DNA of 64,000 bases from Candidatus Zymogenaceae bacterium (GTDB lineage Bacteria; Desulfobacterota; Zymogenia; Zymogenales; Zymogenaceae): contig JAFGAS010000036.1 of the NCBI GenBank assembly GCA_016933535.1, positions 57,723 through 121,722 of the forward strand, written 5' to 3'. A program made the position numbers and the translations under genes. Positions 43,246 through 53,612 of this stretch are shown piece by piece. A model generated the notes under the pieces. That model was given only the letters and a program-made list of their open reading frames with translations. It did not search any database and had not been told where the DNA came from. Within the stretch, counting starts at the first letter, position 1. Each line of letters opens with the position of its first letter.

Positions 43246-45093
43246 ATGAAAACGATCAGATTCAGGCCCCTTGACTTACTTCTTCTCCTTACCCTCGTTT
43301 TCCCCCTGATTGTCTCCTGCGGAAACGGCGATAAACAGGCCGATCCCGAAATAGTCAAGAAGTACCTTGCCGCCGAGGCGCTCTTCTCCGAGAAAAATTA
43401 CATCGAGTCGAGGGCCCTCTACGAAGAGATCCTGGCCGAAGATCCCAATGACTACAAGTCGCTGACCCGTATGGGTGAGATAGCCTATGCCCTGATGGAC
43501 AGCGATGGTGCCGTTGTATACCTCAAGAAGGCCATAAAGCACGGCAAGGACTATATCCCCGCCTATACGGCCCTGGGAATGGTTTATACGGACCTTGAGC
43601 AGTGGGATAACGCCCTGGATACGTATGACGCCATACTGGACATCGCGCCCGATAACTACGACGCCCTGGGCAGTATCGGCGAAATATACTACCGTCAGGG
43701 TGAGATCGAAAAGGCCCAAAAAAATTTCGAGAAGGCCACCCGGATCAAGTCGACCCATTACGTCTCCTGTTATAACCTGGGTAAAATCTACTTTAACAGG
43801 AAAGACTATAACGGCGCCTGCGACTATTTTTTAAACGCGGTCAAATCCAGCCCGTCCAGTTTCGACGCAAATTATAACCTCGGGCTCACCTATTTTCACC
43901 TGGGCCGCTACGACGAGGCGGTCGGCTTTTTCGGTCGCGCGATGAAAACCAATCCCGACCGGGTCGAGCCCATCTACGCCATGGGACACTGCCTCATGCT
44001 CATGGAGATCTACGACGAGGCAGAGGCATGGTACAACAAGGCCCTCGAAATGGAGCCGGGACTCTATCAAGTCTATAACGATCTGGGCCTTATCAATATG
44101 GAAACGGCCCTCTTTACCGAAGCCGAAGCCAATTTCAGAAAATCCCTTCAGATAGAACCCAACTACTTCGACGCCAACTTCAACCTTGGCAGGCTCTACT
44201 TCGACGAGGACCAGTACGATCGGGCCGACACCTACCTGTCACGCGCGGTGACCGTCAACAAGACGGACGCCGACGCCCTCAAGTACCTTGTCATGAACAG
44301 GGTCAAGCTTGGAAGGGCCGAGGGTGCCTTACCGATACTCAAGGACGCCATCAATGCCTCGCCGGAAGATCCCCAGCTCTACGTCAGCCTCGGCAACATC
44401 TACCGGTCCATGGGAAAATACTCGGAGGCCCTCGATGCCTTTAAGAATGCCACGGATTTGAATGAAAACGAATCCGACGCATACGTCGGCATCGGCGACA
44501 CCTATCTAAAGAAGGGAGACGGCAAGAAGGCGGAAGAGGCGTACAAAAAAGCGGTGGAGATCGACCCGACTTCCTATGAATCATACCTCAGCATGGCCGC
44601 AATGTACCGGGATGACAACCAGCCCGAAAAAGCCATAACCGCCCTGAAAAAAGTCATCGAGATCAAGCCCGACCTCCACGAGGTCTATGTCGACATAGCC
44701 GAGCTGATCCTTTCGCTTGACAGCCAGGAGAATAAAGGCCGCACCAAGGACCTGAACGAGGCGCTGGCCCTCGTGAGCACCTCGCTGAAGGCCTACAGCG
44801 ACTACAGCCGGGGACACGCGGTCAAAGGAAAGATCCTGATTGCCATGGGCAAGAAGGATGAGGCGGTCGTGGAGCTCAAAAAGGCGTTGAAATACGACTC
44901 GGCCAACACCGAGGCAAAGGAACTGCTGGCAAAGATCACTGCAAAGGAATCAACCGGCGAGCCAAACACCCCGGCCGGCGACCCGGCCGATAATCCCTCG
45001 CCCGATAAAGATGACGGCGGCATCAATGATCCCGCCAAAAAGGACAAACAGCCGCCGGCCACCCCCCCCACAACAACGGAAAAAAAGGAGTGA
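43246..45093 (+). CDS. TPR-repeat lipoprotein
   Basis: A 615-residue lipoprotein with signal peptide and lipobox LIVSC (C25). About 14 tetratricopeptide repeats follow (e.g. IPAYTALGMVYTDLEQWDNALDTYDAILD-type units) to about residue 560, then a Pro/Asp/Lys-rich tail. TPR superhelices hold protein complexes together; the partner is unknown. The ATG at 43246 is taken because the only longer start is a TTG at 43231; neither has a good ribosome-binding site. The second lipoprotein gene begins four bases after its stop. Confidence 0.85.
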   Translation: MKTIRFRPLDLLLLLTLVFPLIVSCGNGDKQADPEIVKKYLAAEALFSEKNYIESRALYEEILAEDPNDYKSLTRMGEIAYALMDSDGAVVYLKKAIKHGKDYIPAYTALGMVYTDLEQWDNALDTYDAILDIAPDNYDALGSIGEIYYRQGEIEKAQKNFEKATRIKSTHYVSCYNLGKIYFNRKDYNGACDYFLNAVKSSPSSFDANYNLGLTYFHLGRYDEAVGFFGRAMKTNPDRVEPIYAMGHCLMLMEIYDEAEAWYNKALEMEPGLYQVYNDLGLINMETALFTEAEANFRKSLQIEPNYFDANFNLGRLYFDEDQYDRADTYLSRAVTVNKTDADALKYLVMNRVKLGRAEGALPILKDAINASPEDPQLYVSLGNIYRSMGKYSEALDAFKNATDLNENESDAYVGIGDTYLKKGDGKKAEEAYKKAVEIDPTSYESYLSMAAMYRDDNQPEKAITALKKVIEIKPDLHEVYVDIAELILSLDSQENKGRTKDLNEALALVSTSLKAYSDYSRGHAVKGKILIAMGKKDEAVVELKKALKYDSANTEAKELLAKITAKESTGEPNTPAGDPADNPSPDKDDGGINDPAKKDKQPPATPPTTTEKKE

Positions 45094-45097
45094 TGAG

Positions 45098-45721
45098 ATG
45101 AGACGTCTAAAAGCATTGTGCATCCTGCCGGTGGCGCTGATGCTCCTGTCATGCGCCCCATCACTGGTCCCCGTATCGGTTCCCGGTGGAATAGCCGACG
45201 TCAAGGCAGGCAGCCTGACGCTGACAAAGGAGGGGGTCTCCGTATCGGTCTACGCGGACGCCTGGAGGTACGATCCAATGGACGTGGGCAGCGCCTTCAC
45301 TCCGTTTCTCGTCGCGGTTTCCAACAACACCGCCCAGGACATTGCGATTCATGAAGATTCGATATTCATGTACGATGAGAATAACGTCCAGTACGGCGTC
45401 GTTCCCGCCGAGGCCGTCGACCGGGCTATCGTCCCGGCCTACGGCTACTATCCCCCCATGGTTTTCTGGGGCGGCGGTTATTCCGAATGGACCCACTGGG
45501 GCATCGGGTGGTCTCCCTCCTATGCCCATGAACGGTACGCCTCCGACGTGGTCCCCCTGGCCTTTCGTTTCGGCCCGATAACGGCGGGCGCCCGCGTCCA
45601 CGGTTTCGTCTATCTCCAGAGGCTCTCATCGTCGGTAGGCCGGGTCAGGATCGTTATCACCCCGCTCACGGTAACGGGAGAGGCGGTTTCGTTCACATTC
45701 CCCTTTGTGTTCGAGCCCTGA
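45098..45721 (+). CDS. Hypothetical lipoprotein
   Basis: A 207-residue lipoprotein, signal ending in LMLLSC (C19). The mature part is beta-rich, with a Gly/Tyr/Trp-rich central stretch (YGYYPPMVFWGGGYSEWTHWG) that looks surface exposed or membrane contacting. I do not recognise a family. AAGGAG seven bases upstream sets the start at 45098; the frame extends into the TPR gene. It overlaps nothing but follows the TPR lipoprotein by four bases, so both are probably parts of one envelope complex. Confidence 0.7.
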   Translation: MRRLKALCILPVALMLLSCAPSLVPVSVPGGIADVKAGSLTLTKEGVSVSVYADAWRYDPMDVGSAFTPFLVAVSNNTAQDIAIHEDSIFMYDENNVQYGVVPAEAVDRAIVPAYGYYPPMVFWGGGYSEWTHWGIGWSPSYAHERYASDVVPLAFRFGPITAGARVHGFVYLQRLSSSVGRVRIVITPLTVTGEAVSFTFPFVFEP

Positions 45722-45804
45722 TAGCCTCTTACTGATGCAACCTCGCGGGCGTCTTTTAGGCAAATCGACAATACGGCCCGCCAAAAAGACGCCGGGAGGC
45801 CCCC

Positions 45805-46557
45805 GTGGAATACCACGATATCACCGTATCCGCCGACGGCGCGGTCGCCGTTGTCGTCCTGTCCCGCCCCGGGGCTCTTAATGCCCTGTCCGTGCGGCTG
45901 CGCGACGAACTGGAGTCCGTCCTTACGGTGGCCGAGAGCGACCCGTCCGTTGACGTTATCGTCATTTCGGGGGGCGAGCGTTTTTTCTGTGCGGGCTGGG
46001 ACCTGAAGGAGGCCGCACAGACGAAGTTCGCGTCGTTTACGCATCGCATCGTCGAGTTTCATGAGACCATCTACTCCTGCAGAAAGCTGATCATTACCGC
46101 CGTATCCGGGATAGCGCTGGCCGGCGGTTTTGACCTGGCCCTGGCCGGCGATATCGTCCTGGCCGCCCCCGGTGCGTCCTTCGGCCACGTGGAGGTCAAC
46201 TTCGGCATCAACCCCCTGGTCTTCCCGCTGGCACGAAGGGTGGGCACGGCGCGCGCCGTGGAGCTCTGCGCCACCGGCAGGATCATCTCCGCCGAGGAGG
46301 CCCATAGGATCGGGGTCGTATCCGAGATTATGGAGGAGCCCGATTTTATGGCGGCCGTGCTCGATAGGGCCCGGGCCGTGGCCGGCATGGGGGGTACGGT
46401 GCTGGCGGCGGTAAAGGAATCCGCCGCGGCGTGTCATCCTGTCTCCGTCTCCGATGCGCTGGCGGACGAGTTTGCCGTAACCGAACAATTGATAAAAGAC
46501 CCCGCCCTTTTAACACGCCTCACCGACTACCTGACGGGTATCGGGATAACGATATAG
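45805..46557 (+). CDS. Enoyl-CoA hydratase/isomerase family protein
   Basis: A 250-residue crotonase. FFCAGWDLKE provides the first oxyanion-hole part and ISGIALAGGFDLALAGD-type sequence the second. At the first catalytic Glu position of hydratases Asp stands (AGGFDLALAGD); the second Glu seems kept in HVEVNFGINP. The change makes a hydratase assignment uncertain; isomerase or another acyl-CoA reaction is possible. A GTG start is supported by GGGAGG five bases upstream. It is unrelated in position to the first crotonase at the left end. Confidence 0.85.
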   Translation: MEYHDITVSADGAVAVVVLSRPGALNALSVRLRDELESVLTVAESDPSVDVIVISGGERFFCAGWDLKEAAQTKFASFTHRIVEFHETIYSCRKLIITAVSGIALAGGFDLALAGDIVLAAPGASFGHVEVNFGINPLVFPLARRVGTARAVELCATGRIISAEEAHRIGVVSEIMEEPDFMAAVLDRARAVAGMGGTVLAAVKESAAACHPVSVSDALADEFAVTEQLIKDPALLTRLTDYLTGIGITI

Positions 46558-46691
46558 CCCTGGATCGTCACCCCCTGCCCCGGCTCCGTCTACCCCGTCC
46601 TGATCCGGTCTCACCGTGGGGGCAGTCTTTTCCTCAACCCTGCCGCCGTAACCCCCTGTCGAGGGAGACCGCCCTTTTATTCTTTTGGATA

Positions 46692-46720
46692 TTGACAAAG
46701 CGGCGCGGCGACGTTATCCT
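46692..46720 (+). promoter_or_regulatory. Sigma-70 promoter of the nicotinate phosphoribosyltransferase gene
   Basis: TTGACA (46692-46697) and TATCCT (46715-46720) are separated by 17 bases. Transcription would start near 46727, about 28 bases before the ATG. Confidence 0.75.
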
Positions 46721-46754
46721 ACGGCATCGTTTTCTCAATGAGGAAGGACTCGGC

Positions 46755-47918
46755 ATGTTTTATACGCTCACCGAACAAGAAATTAGACAGGGCAAGGTAA
46801 CCGACATCTATTTTGTCCGCACCAAAGAGATCCTGGACGCACTGAAGATAAAGCGGCGCGTGGCCGCCGAGGTCTTCACCAAGAAGCTCCCGAAAAACTG
46901 GGAGTGGGCCGTCTTCTGCGGGCTGGAAGAAGTGCTGGACCTCCTGTCCACCCACGACGTGGTCGTCAGGTCGCTGCCCGAGGGGTCGGTGTTTTACCCC
47001 GGCCAGCCCGTCCTTGAGATCGAGGGGGAATATACCGATTTTGGCCTTCACGAGACGGCCATCCTCGGCTTTTTATGCCAGGCCACGGGGATCGCCACCA
47101 TGGCCGCGCGCTGCCGGGTCGCCGCCGGCAACCGCCCACTGCTCTCGTTCGGGGCGCGCCGGATGCACCCGGCTATCGCCCCGATGATCGACCGGGCCGC
47201 CTATATCGGCGGGTGCGACGGTGTAAGCTCGGTTGCCTCGGCCGAGCTTCTCGATCTGCCCCCCACGGGCACGATGCCGCATGCGCTCATCCTCCTGGTG
47301 GGCGACACCGTGGATACGGCCAAATCGTTTAACGAGGTCATCGACAAGGCCGTCAACCGGATCGTGCTGATCGATACGTTTCAGGACGAAAAGTTCGAGG
47401 CCGTCAGGGTAGCCGAGGCCCTCGGCAAGGACCTCGCGGGGGTCCGGCTCGATACGCCCGGGTCGCGCCGGGGCAACTTCAAGGAGATCCTTGCCGAGGT
47501 GCGCTGGGAGCTCAACATGCGGGGCTACTCCCACGTGAAGCTCTTGGCCAGCGGCGGGCTGGACGAATACTCGATCAAGGACCTCAACCCGCTGTGCGAC
47601 TCCTACGGCGTGGGCACGTCCATATCAAGCGCCATCACCGTGGATTTTTCGTTTGACATCGTGGATATCGAGGGAACGCCCGTCGCCAAACGGGGCAAGA
47701 AATCGGGAAGGAAGGACCTCTACCGGTGCGACGGGTGCGCGGAACACATCGTTGTCCCGCGGGGCGAAAAACCGAAGTGTGAATGCAGCGGAAAGCCGGT
47801 ACCGCTGTTGAAAGAATACCGCCCCAAAGACGCGATGAAGAATTACCCCAAGGCAGGCGAAATCAGGAAGTTCGTGCTGGAGCAGTTGGAAGCGTTCGGG
47901 GAGGGGGATATTAAGTAG
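46755..47918 (+). CDS. Nicotinate phosphoribosyltransferase, archaeal-type
   Basis: A 387-residue enzyme that joins nicotinate to PRPP in NAD salvage. The pattern fits the short archaeal-type NAPRTase: ATGIATMAARCRVAAGNRPLLSFGARR, IDTFQDEKFEAVRVAE and VRLDTPGSRRGNF, then LLASGGLDEYSI and GVGTSIS. The C-terminal part has four Cys (YRCDGCAEH.. and KCECSG), like the zinc-knuckle region known from the Thermoplasma enzyme. AAGGA precedes the ATG at 46755; the long open frame upstream overlaps the crotonase gene and is not used. Confidence 0.88.
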   Translation: MFYTLTEQEIRQGKVTDIYFVRTKEILDALKIKRRVAAEVFTKKLPKNWEWAVFCGLEEVLDLLSTHDVVVRSLPEGSVFYPGQPVLEIEGEYTDFGLHETAILGFLCQATGIATMAARCRVAAGNRPLLSFGARRMHPAIAPMIDRAAYIGGCDGVSSVASAELLDLPPTGTMPHALILLVGDTVDTAKSFNEVIDKAVNRIVLIDTFQDEKFEAVRVAEALGKDLAGVRLDTPGSRRGNFKEILAEVRWELNMRGYSHVKLLASGGLDEYSIKDLNPLCDSYGVGTSISSAITVDFSFDIVDIEGTPVAKRGKKSGRKDLYRCDGCAEHIVVPRGEKPKCECSGKPVPLLKEYRPKDAMKNYPKAGEIRKFVLEQLEAFGEGDIK

Positions 47919-48041
47919 TGGGAATTGGATTTGAACGGGTAATGATTTAGCCCTTTTCCGTTATTGTGAGGTAGCGTTCCGTTGGAAGCTACGAGGAGCG
48001 CAATCGACACGGCTGGGCAAAGCAAATTCCGTATCACTTCG

Positions 48042-48177
48042 CCGTCATTTTGAGGAGCGGTAGCGACGAAACAACCCCCTCGTTGAACGGTGACAGCCGG
48101 GGGATTGCCACGCCGCCCCCACCCCGCGAAGCAAGCTTCGCTAACCCCCCACCAAGGACAGCGGCTCGCAATGACGG
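48042..48177. repeat. Imperfect inverted-repeat (MITE/REP-like) element
   Basis: The ends CCGTCATTTTGAG and GGCTCGCAATGACGG are inverted copies of the CCGTCATTGCGAG-type motif seen in palindromic intergenic repeats of many bacteria. The inside is GC-rich and has no gene. A decayed copy of the left end (CCGTTATTGTGAGG) lies just before it at about 47960, and a fragment (CGCGGCTCGCAATGA) is in the 35.2-kb gap. The 294-base gap 47919-48212 holds nothing else. Confidence 0.6.
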
Positions 48178-48212
48178 TAGATACGACGAGTCAGGAAATC
48201 TAAGAATCTCCC

Positions 48213-49895
48213 CTACCCCCTCACCACGTCCTTTACCGGCGGGATATCCCCGTCTTTTTTGATCGCGACAAAATAGGTCTTGGCCCAGGCGATCTCTTTT
48301 TTCTTCTGTTCCGCGCTCCAGCCCAACAGCTTTCCCATCGCATCCGCACATTTTTTCAGCGCCGCCTCCCCGGGGTTGCCGATGGTGCCCAGGCCCGTCC
48401 TGCGGAAGATAACATCGTCCAGATGCAACGCCATCTCGTCGGTCACGGCATATGTCACCTCGGCCATGATGTCGGGCCGGTCCTTGGCCACGGCCTCCTT
48501 CAGCGATCCGTCCTTTTCGGCCACGGCCAGCACCCGGCCGTGCTCCGTGCCGTACTGGTAGATCAGGTTCTCCATGACATCGCTCTTATACTGCCGGGCG
48601 TGTTTCTTGAGCTCCTTATCGAGGTAGCGCCGAAACGGCCCCGTGGCCCCGTCGTAGAGCGGGGTCGTATCGGTCTGGCATTCGGGCGGGTCCTTTTTGA
48701 GCTTGCCGTAGACCATATCCACGACCTGCCGGGCCAGGTTTCGGGAGGTGGTGTATTTGCCCCCGATGACCGTGATGATCCCCTTGATACCGTCGTCCTT
48801 CTCGTGGTCGTAGATCTCGTATTTTCGCGAGGCGTCGTAGACGTCGATGTCGGTGTCTTTTTCCACGATGGGTCTTAAGCCCCCGTAAAAATAGACCACG
48901 TCGCTCCGTTTAAGCTTTGCCCCCGGGAAGTTCTCGTTGGTGTCGTCCACCAGTCCCTGGATATCCTCCTCGGAGACCTTGAAGTGGCCGGGGTCACCCT
49001 TGTAGAGGCGGTCGGTGGTCCCGATAAGGGAGTGCCCCCGCCAGGGGATGATGAAAAAGTGCCGGCCGTCTTTGGTTCTGAGCACGGCGCTATAATCGGT
49101 GGTCAATGCCCGTGTGATCAGGTGGATTCCCTTGGAGCGGATGAGCTTTTTTTCGACGTCTGTGCGGTGGAGCATCCCCAGCGTGATATCCCCCCAGGGA
49201 CCCGTGACGTTGACGACGGCCCTTCCCATGATGTCGTATTCTGACCCGTCGGTCCGGTCGGCGATCCGCACCCCGACCACACTGCCCCGGTTCTTGAGGA
49301 TGTCGACCACCTCGGTGTAGTTCGCTACATGCGCACCGTAGTCCGCCGCCGACATCACGAAGTCCAGCACATGGCGCTCCGGGCAGCTCATCTGGCAGTC
49401 ATAGTACATGGCCCCGGCGTTAAGCCCGTGGGTGTGGACGCCGGGAATCATTTTTTTGACCTGGTCTGGCGACAGCATGCTGTGGTTCTTGATGCGCTTG
49501 TCCTTGTCCTTGAGGTCTTCCTTGTCGTAGGCCAGAAGGTCGTAGACCGACAGCGCCGCCTGCATCGGAAGCCTGCTCTCGATCCCGTGGCCGTAGAGTG
49601 GCATGACGAAAGGGATCGGGGCAACAAAATGCGGCGTGATAATCTCCATGATGCGCCGCTCGGAGAGCGATTCGCGCACCAGTCCCAGCTCGAAATTCGC
49701 GAGGTAGCGCAGCCCTCCGTGGATCAGCTTGCTGGTGGCCGCGCTCGTGGCATGGGCGAAATCATCCTTCTCGAACAGGGCCACCGAAAGTCCCCTGAGG
49801 CTCGCGTCCCAGGCCACCGCCGCGCCGGTGATACCGCCGCCGATGATGATCAGGTCATAATGCCGCTCGCTCATCGTTTTGATATCTCGTATCAT
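48213..49895 (-). CDS. glpD: Glycerol-3-phosphate dehydrogenase, FAD-dependent
   Basis: A 560-residue membrane-associated flavoenzyme that oxidises glycerol 3-phosphate to dihydroxyacetone phosphate and feeds electrons to the quinone pool. FAD motif YDLIIIGGGITGAAVAWDASLRG and SAATSKLIHGGLRYL are diagnostic; FFIIPWRGHSLIGTTD and IITVIGGKYTTSRNLA carry substrate and FAD contacts. The C-terminal domain of about 130 residues is complete. The start used has a GGGGG stretch close by; an internal ATG seven codons later is possible. It is a single-gene unit with the repeat element downstream. Confidence 0.93.
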   Translation of the reverse strand: MIRDIKTMSERHYDLIIIGGGITGAAVAWDASLRGLSVALFEKDDFAHATSAATSKLIHGGLRYLANFELGLVRESLSERRIMEIITPHFVAPIPFVMPLYGHGIESRLPMQAALSVYDLLAYDKEDLKDKDKRIKNHSMLSPDQVKKMIPGVHTHGLNAGAMYYDCQMSCPERHVLDFVMSAADYGAHVANYTEVVDILKNRGSVVGVRIADRTDGSEYDIMGRAVVNVTGPWGDITLGMLHRTDVEKKLIRSKGIHLITRALTTDYSAVLRTKDGRHFFIIPWRGHSLIGTTDRLYKGDPGHFKVSEEDIQGLVDDTNENFPGAKLKRSDVVYFYGGLRPIVEKDTDIDVYDASRKYEIYDHEKDDGIKGIITVIGGKYTTSRNLARQVVDMVYGKLKKDPPECQTDTTPLYDGATGPFRRYLDKELKKHARQYKSDVMENLIYQYGTEHGRVLAVAEKDGSLKEAVAKDRPDIMAEVTYAVTDEMALHLDDVIFRRTGLGTIGNPGEAALKKCADAMGKLLGWSAEQKKKEIAWAKTYFVAIKKDGDIPPVKDVVRG

Positions 49896-50118
49896 GGCCC
49901 CCTCACTCTAATCGGTTACTCAAGACCCGCCGTACCGTCCCAGCGTCGGCCGGACGGCGCCCCCTTATCTGTCCTTCATTATACCCCACGATCTGCCGGT
50001 ATTCAAGGTCAATGATTCGGCCGCGCGGCCGCCGAGATCGCCCCGGATACCACCCAAGGCAGGCCTGCGCGGTGCGGTGCTCAGGTCGAGAAAAAGCTAT
50101 GGGGAAAAAATATAATTC

Positions 50119-50147
50119 TTGCATGTTCATCTAATTTATCTTAAAAT
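50119..50147 (+). promoter_or_regulatory. Sigma-70 promoter of the ferredoxin gene
   Basis: TTGCAT (50119-50124) and TAAAAT (50142-50147) are separated by 17 bases, 36 bases before the ferredoxin ATG. The rest of the 49896-50182 gap shows no other feature. Confidence 0.5.
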
Positions 50148-50149
50148 AA

Positions 50150-50356
<207 letters not shown>

Positions 50357-50363
50357 CCCGATC

Positions 50364-50389
50364 GGCCGGATGTTCTATCCGGCCTTTTT
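50364..50389 (+). terminator. Rho-independent terminator after the ferredoxin gene
   Basis: GGCCGGAT (50364-50371) pairs with ATCCGGCC (50377-50384), 5-nt loop, followed by five T. Confidence 0.92.
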
Positions 50390-50399
50390 CACTCATTAA

Positions 50400-51704
<1,305 letters not shown>

Positions 51705-51714
51705 GCACCCAAAC

Positions 51715-52185
51715 GTGGCATCCCGAGCCGAACGCACGAAAGACGACCGCGCCGAATTCAGATTCAAGACGTCGTCCAGGGTAATGATGTCCCATACCGA
51801 CCAGGAAGGGATCGTCAACAATATCAGCTTCTTTATCTACCTGGAGGCCGGAAGGTTCGAGTATTTCCGCTCCCTGGGCCTGAGCCTGACCGACATCAAG
51901 AAACAGGGAATCGGCATGGCAATGGTGGAGTCGTCTTGCGCCTTCCTCTCCCCCCTCTTTTTCGACGATATAATCGAGATATTCGCCCGAATCGACCGGC
52001 TCGGCAACTCGAGCTTTCGGATGAGATACCTGGTCTTCGTCCCCGAACGCGGTGTCATCGCCGCCCGGGGACTCACCGTCTCGGTCTTTACCGATACCGC
52101 GACCCGAACGGTGCGGCCGATCCCCCCCTCTTTCAGGGATACGGTCATCGCCTACGAGGGAGGCCTAAACGTCCAGACCGTGTAA
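51715..52185 (+). CDS. Hotdog-fold acyl-CoA thioesterase
   Basis: A 156-residue protein of the 4-hydroxybenzoyl-CoA thioesterase type (YbgC-like). MMSHTDQEGIVNNISFFIYLEAGR has the catalytic Asp and the following helix of the family; RYLVF and ARGLTVSVFTD are in the central strands. The substrate is not known. A GTG start lies ten bases after the enolase stop without a strong ribosome-binding site, so translation may depend on enolase. Confidence 0.82.
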   Translation: MASRAERTKDDRAEFRFKTSSRVMMSHTDQEGIVNNISFFIYLEAGRFEYFRSLGLSLTDIKKQGIGMAMVESSCAFLSPLFFDDIIEIFARIDRLGNSSFRMRYLVFVPERGVIAARGLTVSVFTDTATRTVRPIPPSFRDTVIAYEGGLNVQTV

Positions 52186-52295
52186 AGCCCAACGCCCCGC
52201 CCGTCCGATAAATCATTAGATTGTGTGACGGGCCCCGCGGACGGGATCGGGCGGGCCGAAACGGCCGGCCCCGTAAGGATGAATGTATCGCGCCT

Positions 52296-52460
52296 ATGTG
52301 GATATACCGGATTATCACCGTCAACGACCACACCACCGACAATATCGAGGAGTTCCTCGGGCAAGGGTGGGAGATCACGGGGGTCAACTTCATCCCCAGC
52401 GGATCGAGCGTACACTACGGCCCCTATTTTCGGATTCGATTTTCTTTTGAGGATCGTTAG
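52296..52460 (+). CDS. Small DUF4177-like protein
   Basis: A 54-residue protein: MWIYRIITVN, then LGQGWEITGVNFIPSG and a terminal strand. The layout resembles DUF4177 (a strand, a helix with G-W-E, two strands), whose function is unknown. It ends three bases before the aminotransferase ATG, so it may be translated with it. The ribosome-binding site is poor, with AAGGA about 17 bases upstream, so this is a candidate rather than a sure gene. Confidence 0.55.
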   Translation: MWIYRIITVNDHTTDNIEEFLGQGWEITGVNFIPSGSSVHYGPYFRIRFSFEDR

Positions 52461-52463
52461 GAA

Positions 52464-53612
52464 ATGATCGCTTCGCGAACCGAAAGGATCAATCCCTTCA
52501 TCGTCATGGACGTGCTGGAGCGCTGCCAGGAGCTGGAGCGGTCCGGAAGGGATATCATCCACCTCGAGGTGGGCGAGCCCGATTTTGATACCCCCGCGGT
52601 CATCAAAGACGCCGCCGTTTCCGCCCTGGGCCAGGGCAAGACCCAGTACTCCCACAGCCTCGGGGTCTTGGAGTTGAGGCAGGCCGTCTGCGATGATTAT
52701 AAGAGTCGCTACGGCGTGACGGTAACTCCCGACCGGGTGCTCATCACCAGCGGGACGTCTCCGGCAATGCTTCTGATCTTCTCGGCCCTGCTCAATCCCG
52801 ATGACGAGATCATCCTCTCAGACCCCGGTTACGCCTGCTATCCGAACTTTATCACCTACGTTGACGCGGTCCCCGGCTACATCCCGGTCTTCGAGGATGC
52901 CGGCTTTCAGTTTGACCCGGACGACGTCAAGCGAAGGCTCGGCGCCCGTGTCAAGGCGATTCTCATAAATTCCCCGTCAAACCCTACCGGAAACCTGCTG
53001 TCGGCCGACCGCATGAAGGAACTGGCAGCGCTCGGCCCTACGATCGTATCCGACGAGATCTACCACGGCCTGGTCTACGAAGACACGGAACACTCCATCC
53101 TCGAATTTACCGACAATGCCTTCGTGCTGAACGGCTTTTCCAAGCGATACGCCATGACCGGCTGGCGCCTCGGCTATGTCATCGCTCCGAAACACTTTGT
53201 CCGCCCCATGCAGAAGATGCAGCAGAACTTCTTCATATCCGCCAACACCTTCGTCCAATGGGCGGGAATCGCCGCCCTGACGCAGGCCGGGAAAGAAGTG
53301 GACCGAATGCGGGCGGTCTATAACGAGCGCCGGCATTACATCATCGACGCCCTCAAGGCCCTCGGTTTCGGCATCACCGTCGACCCGCAAGGCGCCTTCT
53401 ATGTCCTGGCCAACGCCGGGAAATTCACCAAAAGCTCCTATGACTTTGCCTTTGAGATCCTCGAGAGCGCCGGCGTCGGCGTCACCCCCGGTATCGATTT
53501 CGGCAAGAACGCCGAGGGATACATCAGGTTCTGCTACGCCAACTCTCTCGAAAATATCAAGACGGCCATGGGGAGGATCGAAGCGTTTCTGGGCGATTAC
53601 CGAGCGCCTTAA
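52464..53612 (+). CDS. Class I/II PLP-dependent aminotransferase
   Basis: A 382-residue fold-type I aminotransferase of the aspartate/aromatic group. PLP lysine is K227 in LNGFSKRYAMTGWRLGY. INSPSNPTGNL, VSDEIYHGLVYED and a C-terminal Arg in GYIRFCYANS are family residues. The opening LERCQELERSGRDIIHLEVGEPDF is typical of bacterial transaminases of broad specificity. The exact amino acid is unknown. Its 3' end overlaps the convergent Gx-transporter gene by four bases. Confidence 0.9.
   Translation: MIASRTERINPFIVMDVLERCQELERSGRDIIHLEVGEPDFDTPAVIKDAAVSALGQGKTQYSHSLGVLELRQAVCDDYKSRYGVTVTPDRVLITSGTSPAMLLIFSALLNPDDEIILSDPGYACYPNFITYVDAVPGYIPVFEDAGFQFDPDDVKRRLGARVKAILINSPSNPTGNLLSADRMKELAALGPTIVSDEIYHGLVYEDTEHSILEFTDNAFVLNGFSKRYAMTGWRLGYVIAPKHFVRPMQKMQQNFFISANTFVQWAGIAALTQAGKEVDRMRAVYNERRHYIIDALKALGFGITVDPQGAFYVLANAGKFTKSSYDFAFEILESAGVGVTPGIDFGKNAEGYIRFCYANSLENIKTAMGRIEAFLGDYRAP

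Noticed and set aside
47702..47800. Four-Cys segment at the C-terminus of nicotinate phosphoribosyltransferase as a novel fusion
   Set aside because: A zinc-knuckle-like C-terminal region is already known from the archaeal-type enzyme, so it is a family feature.
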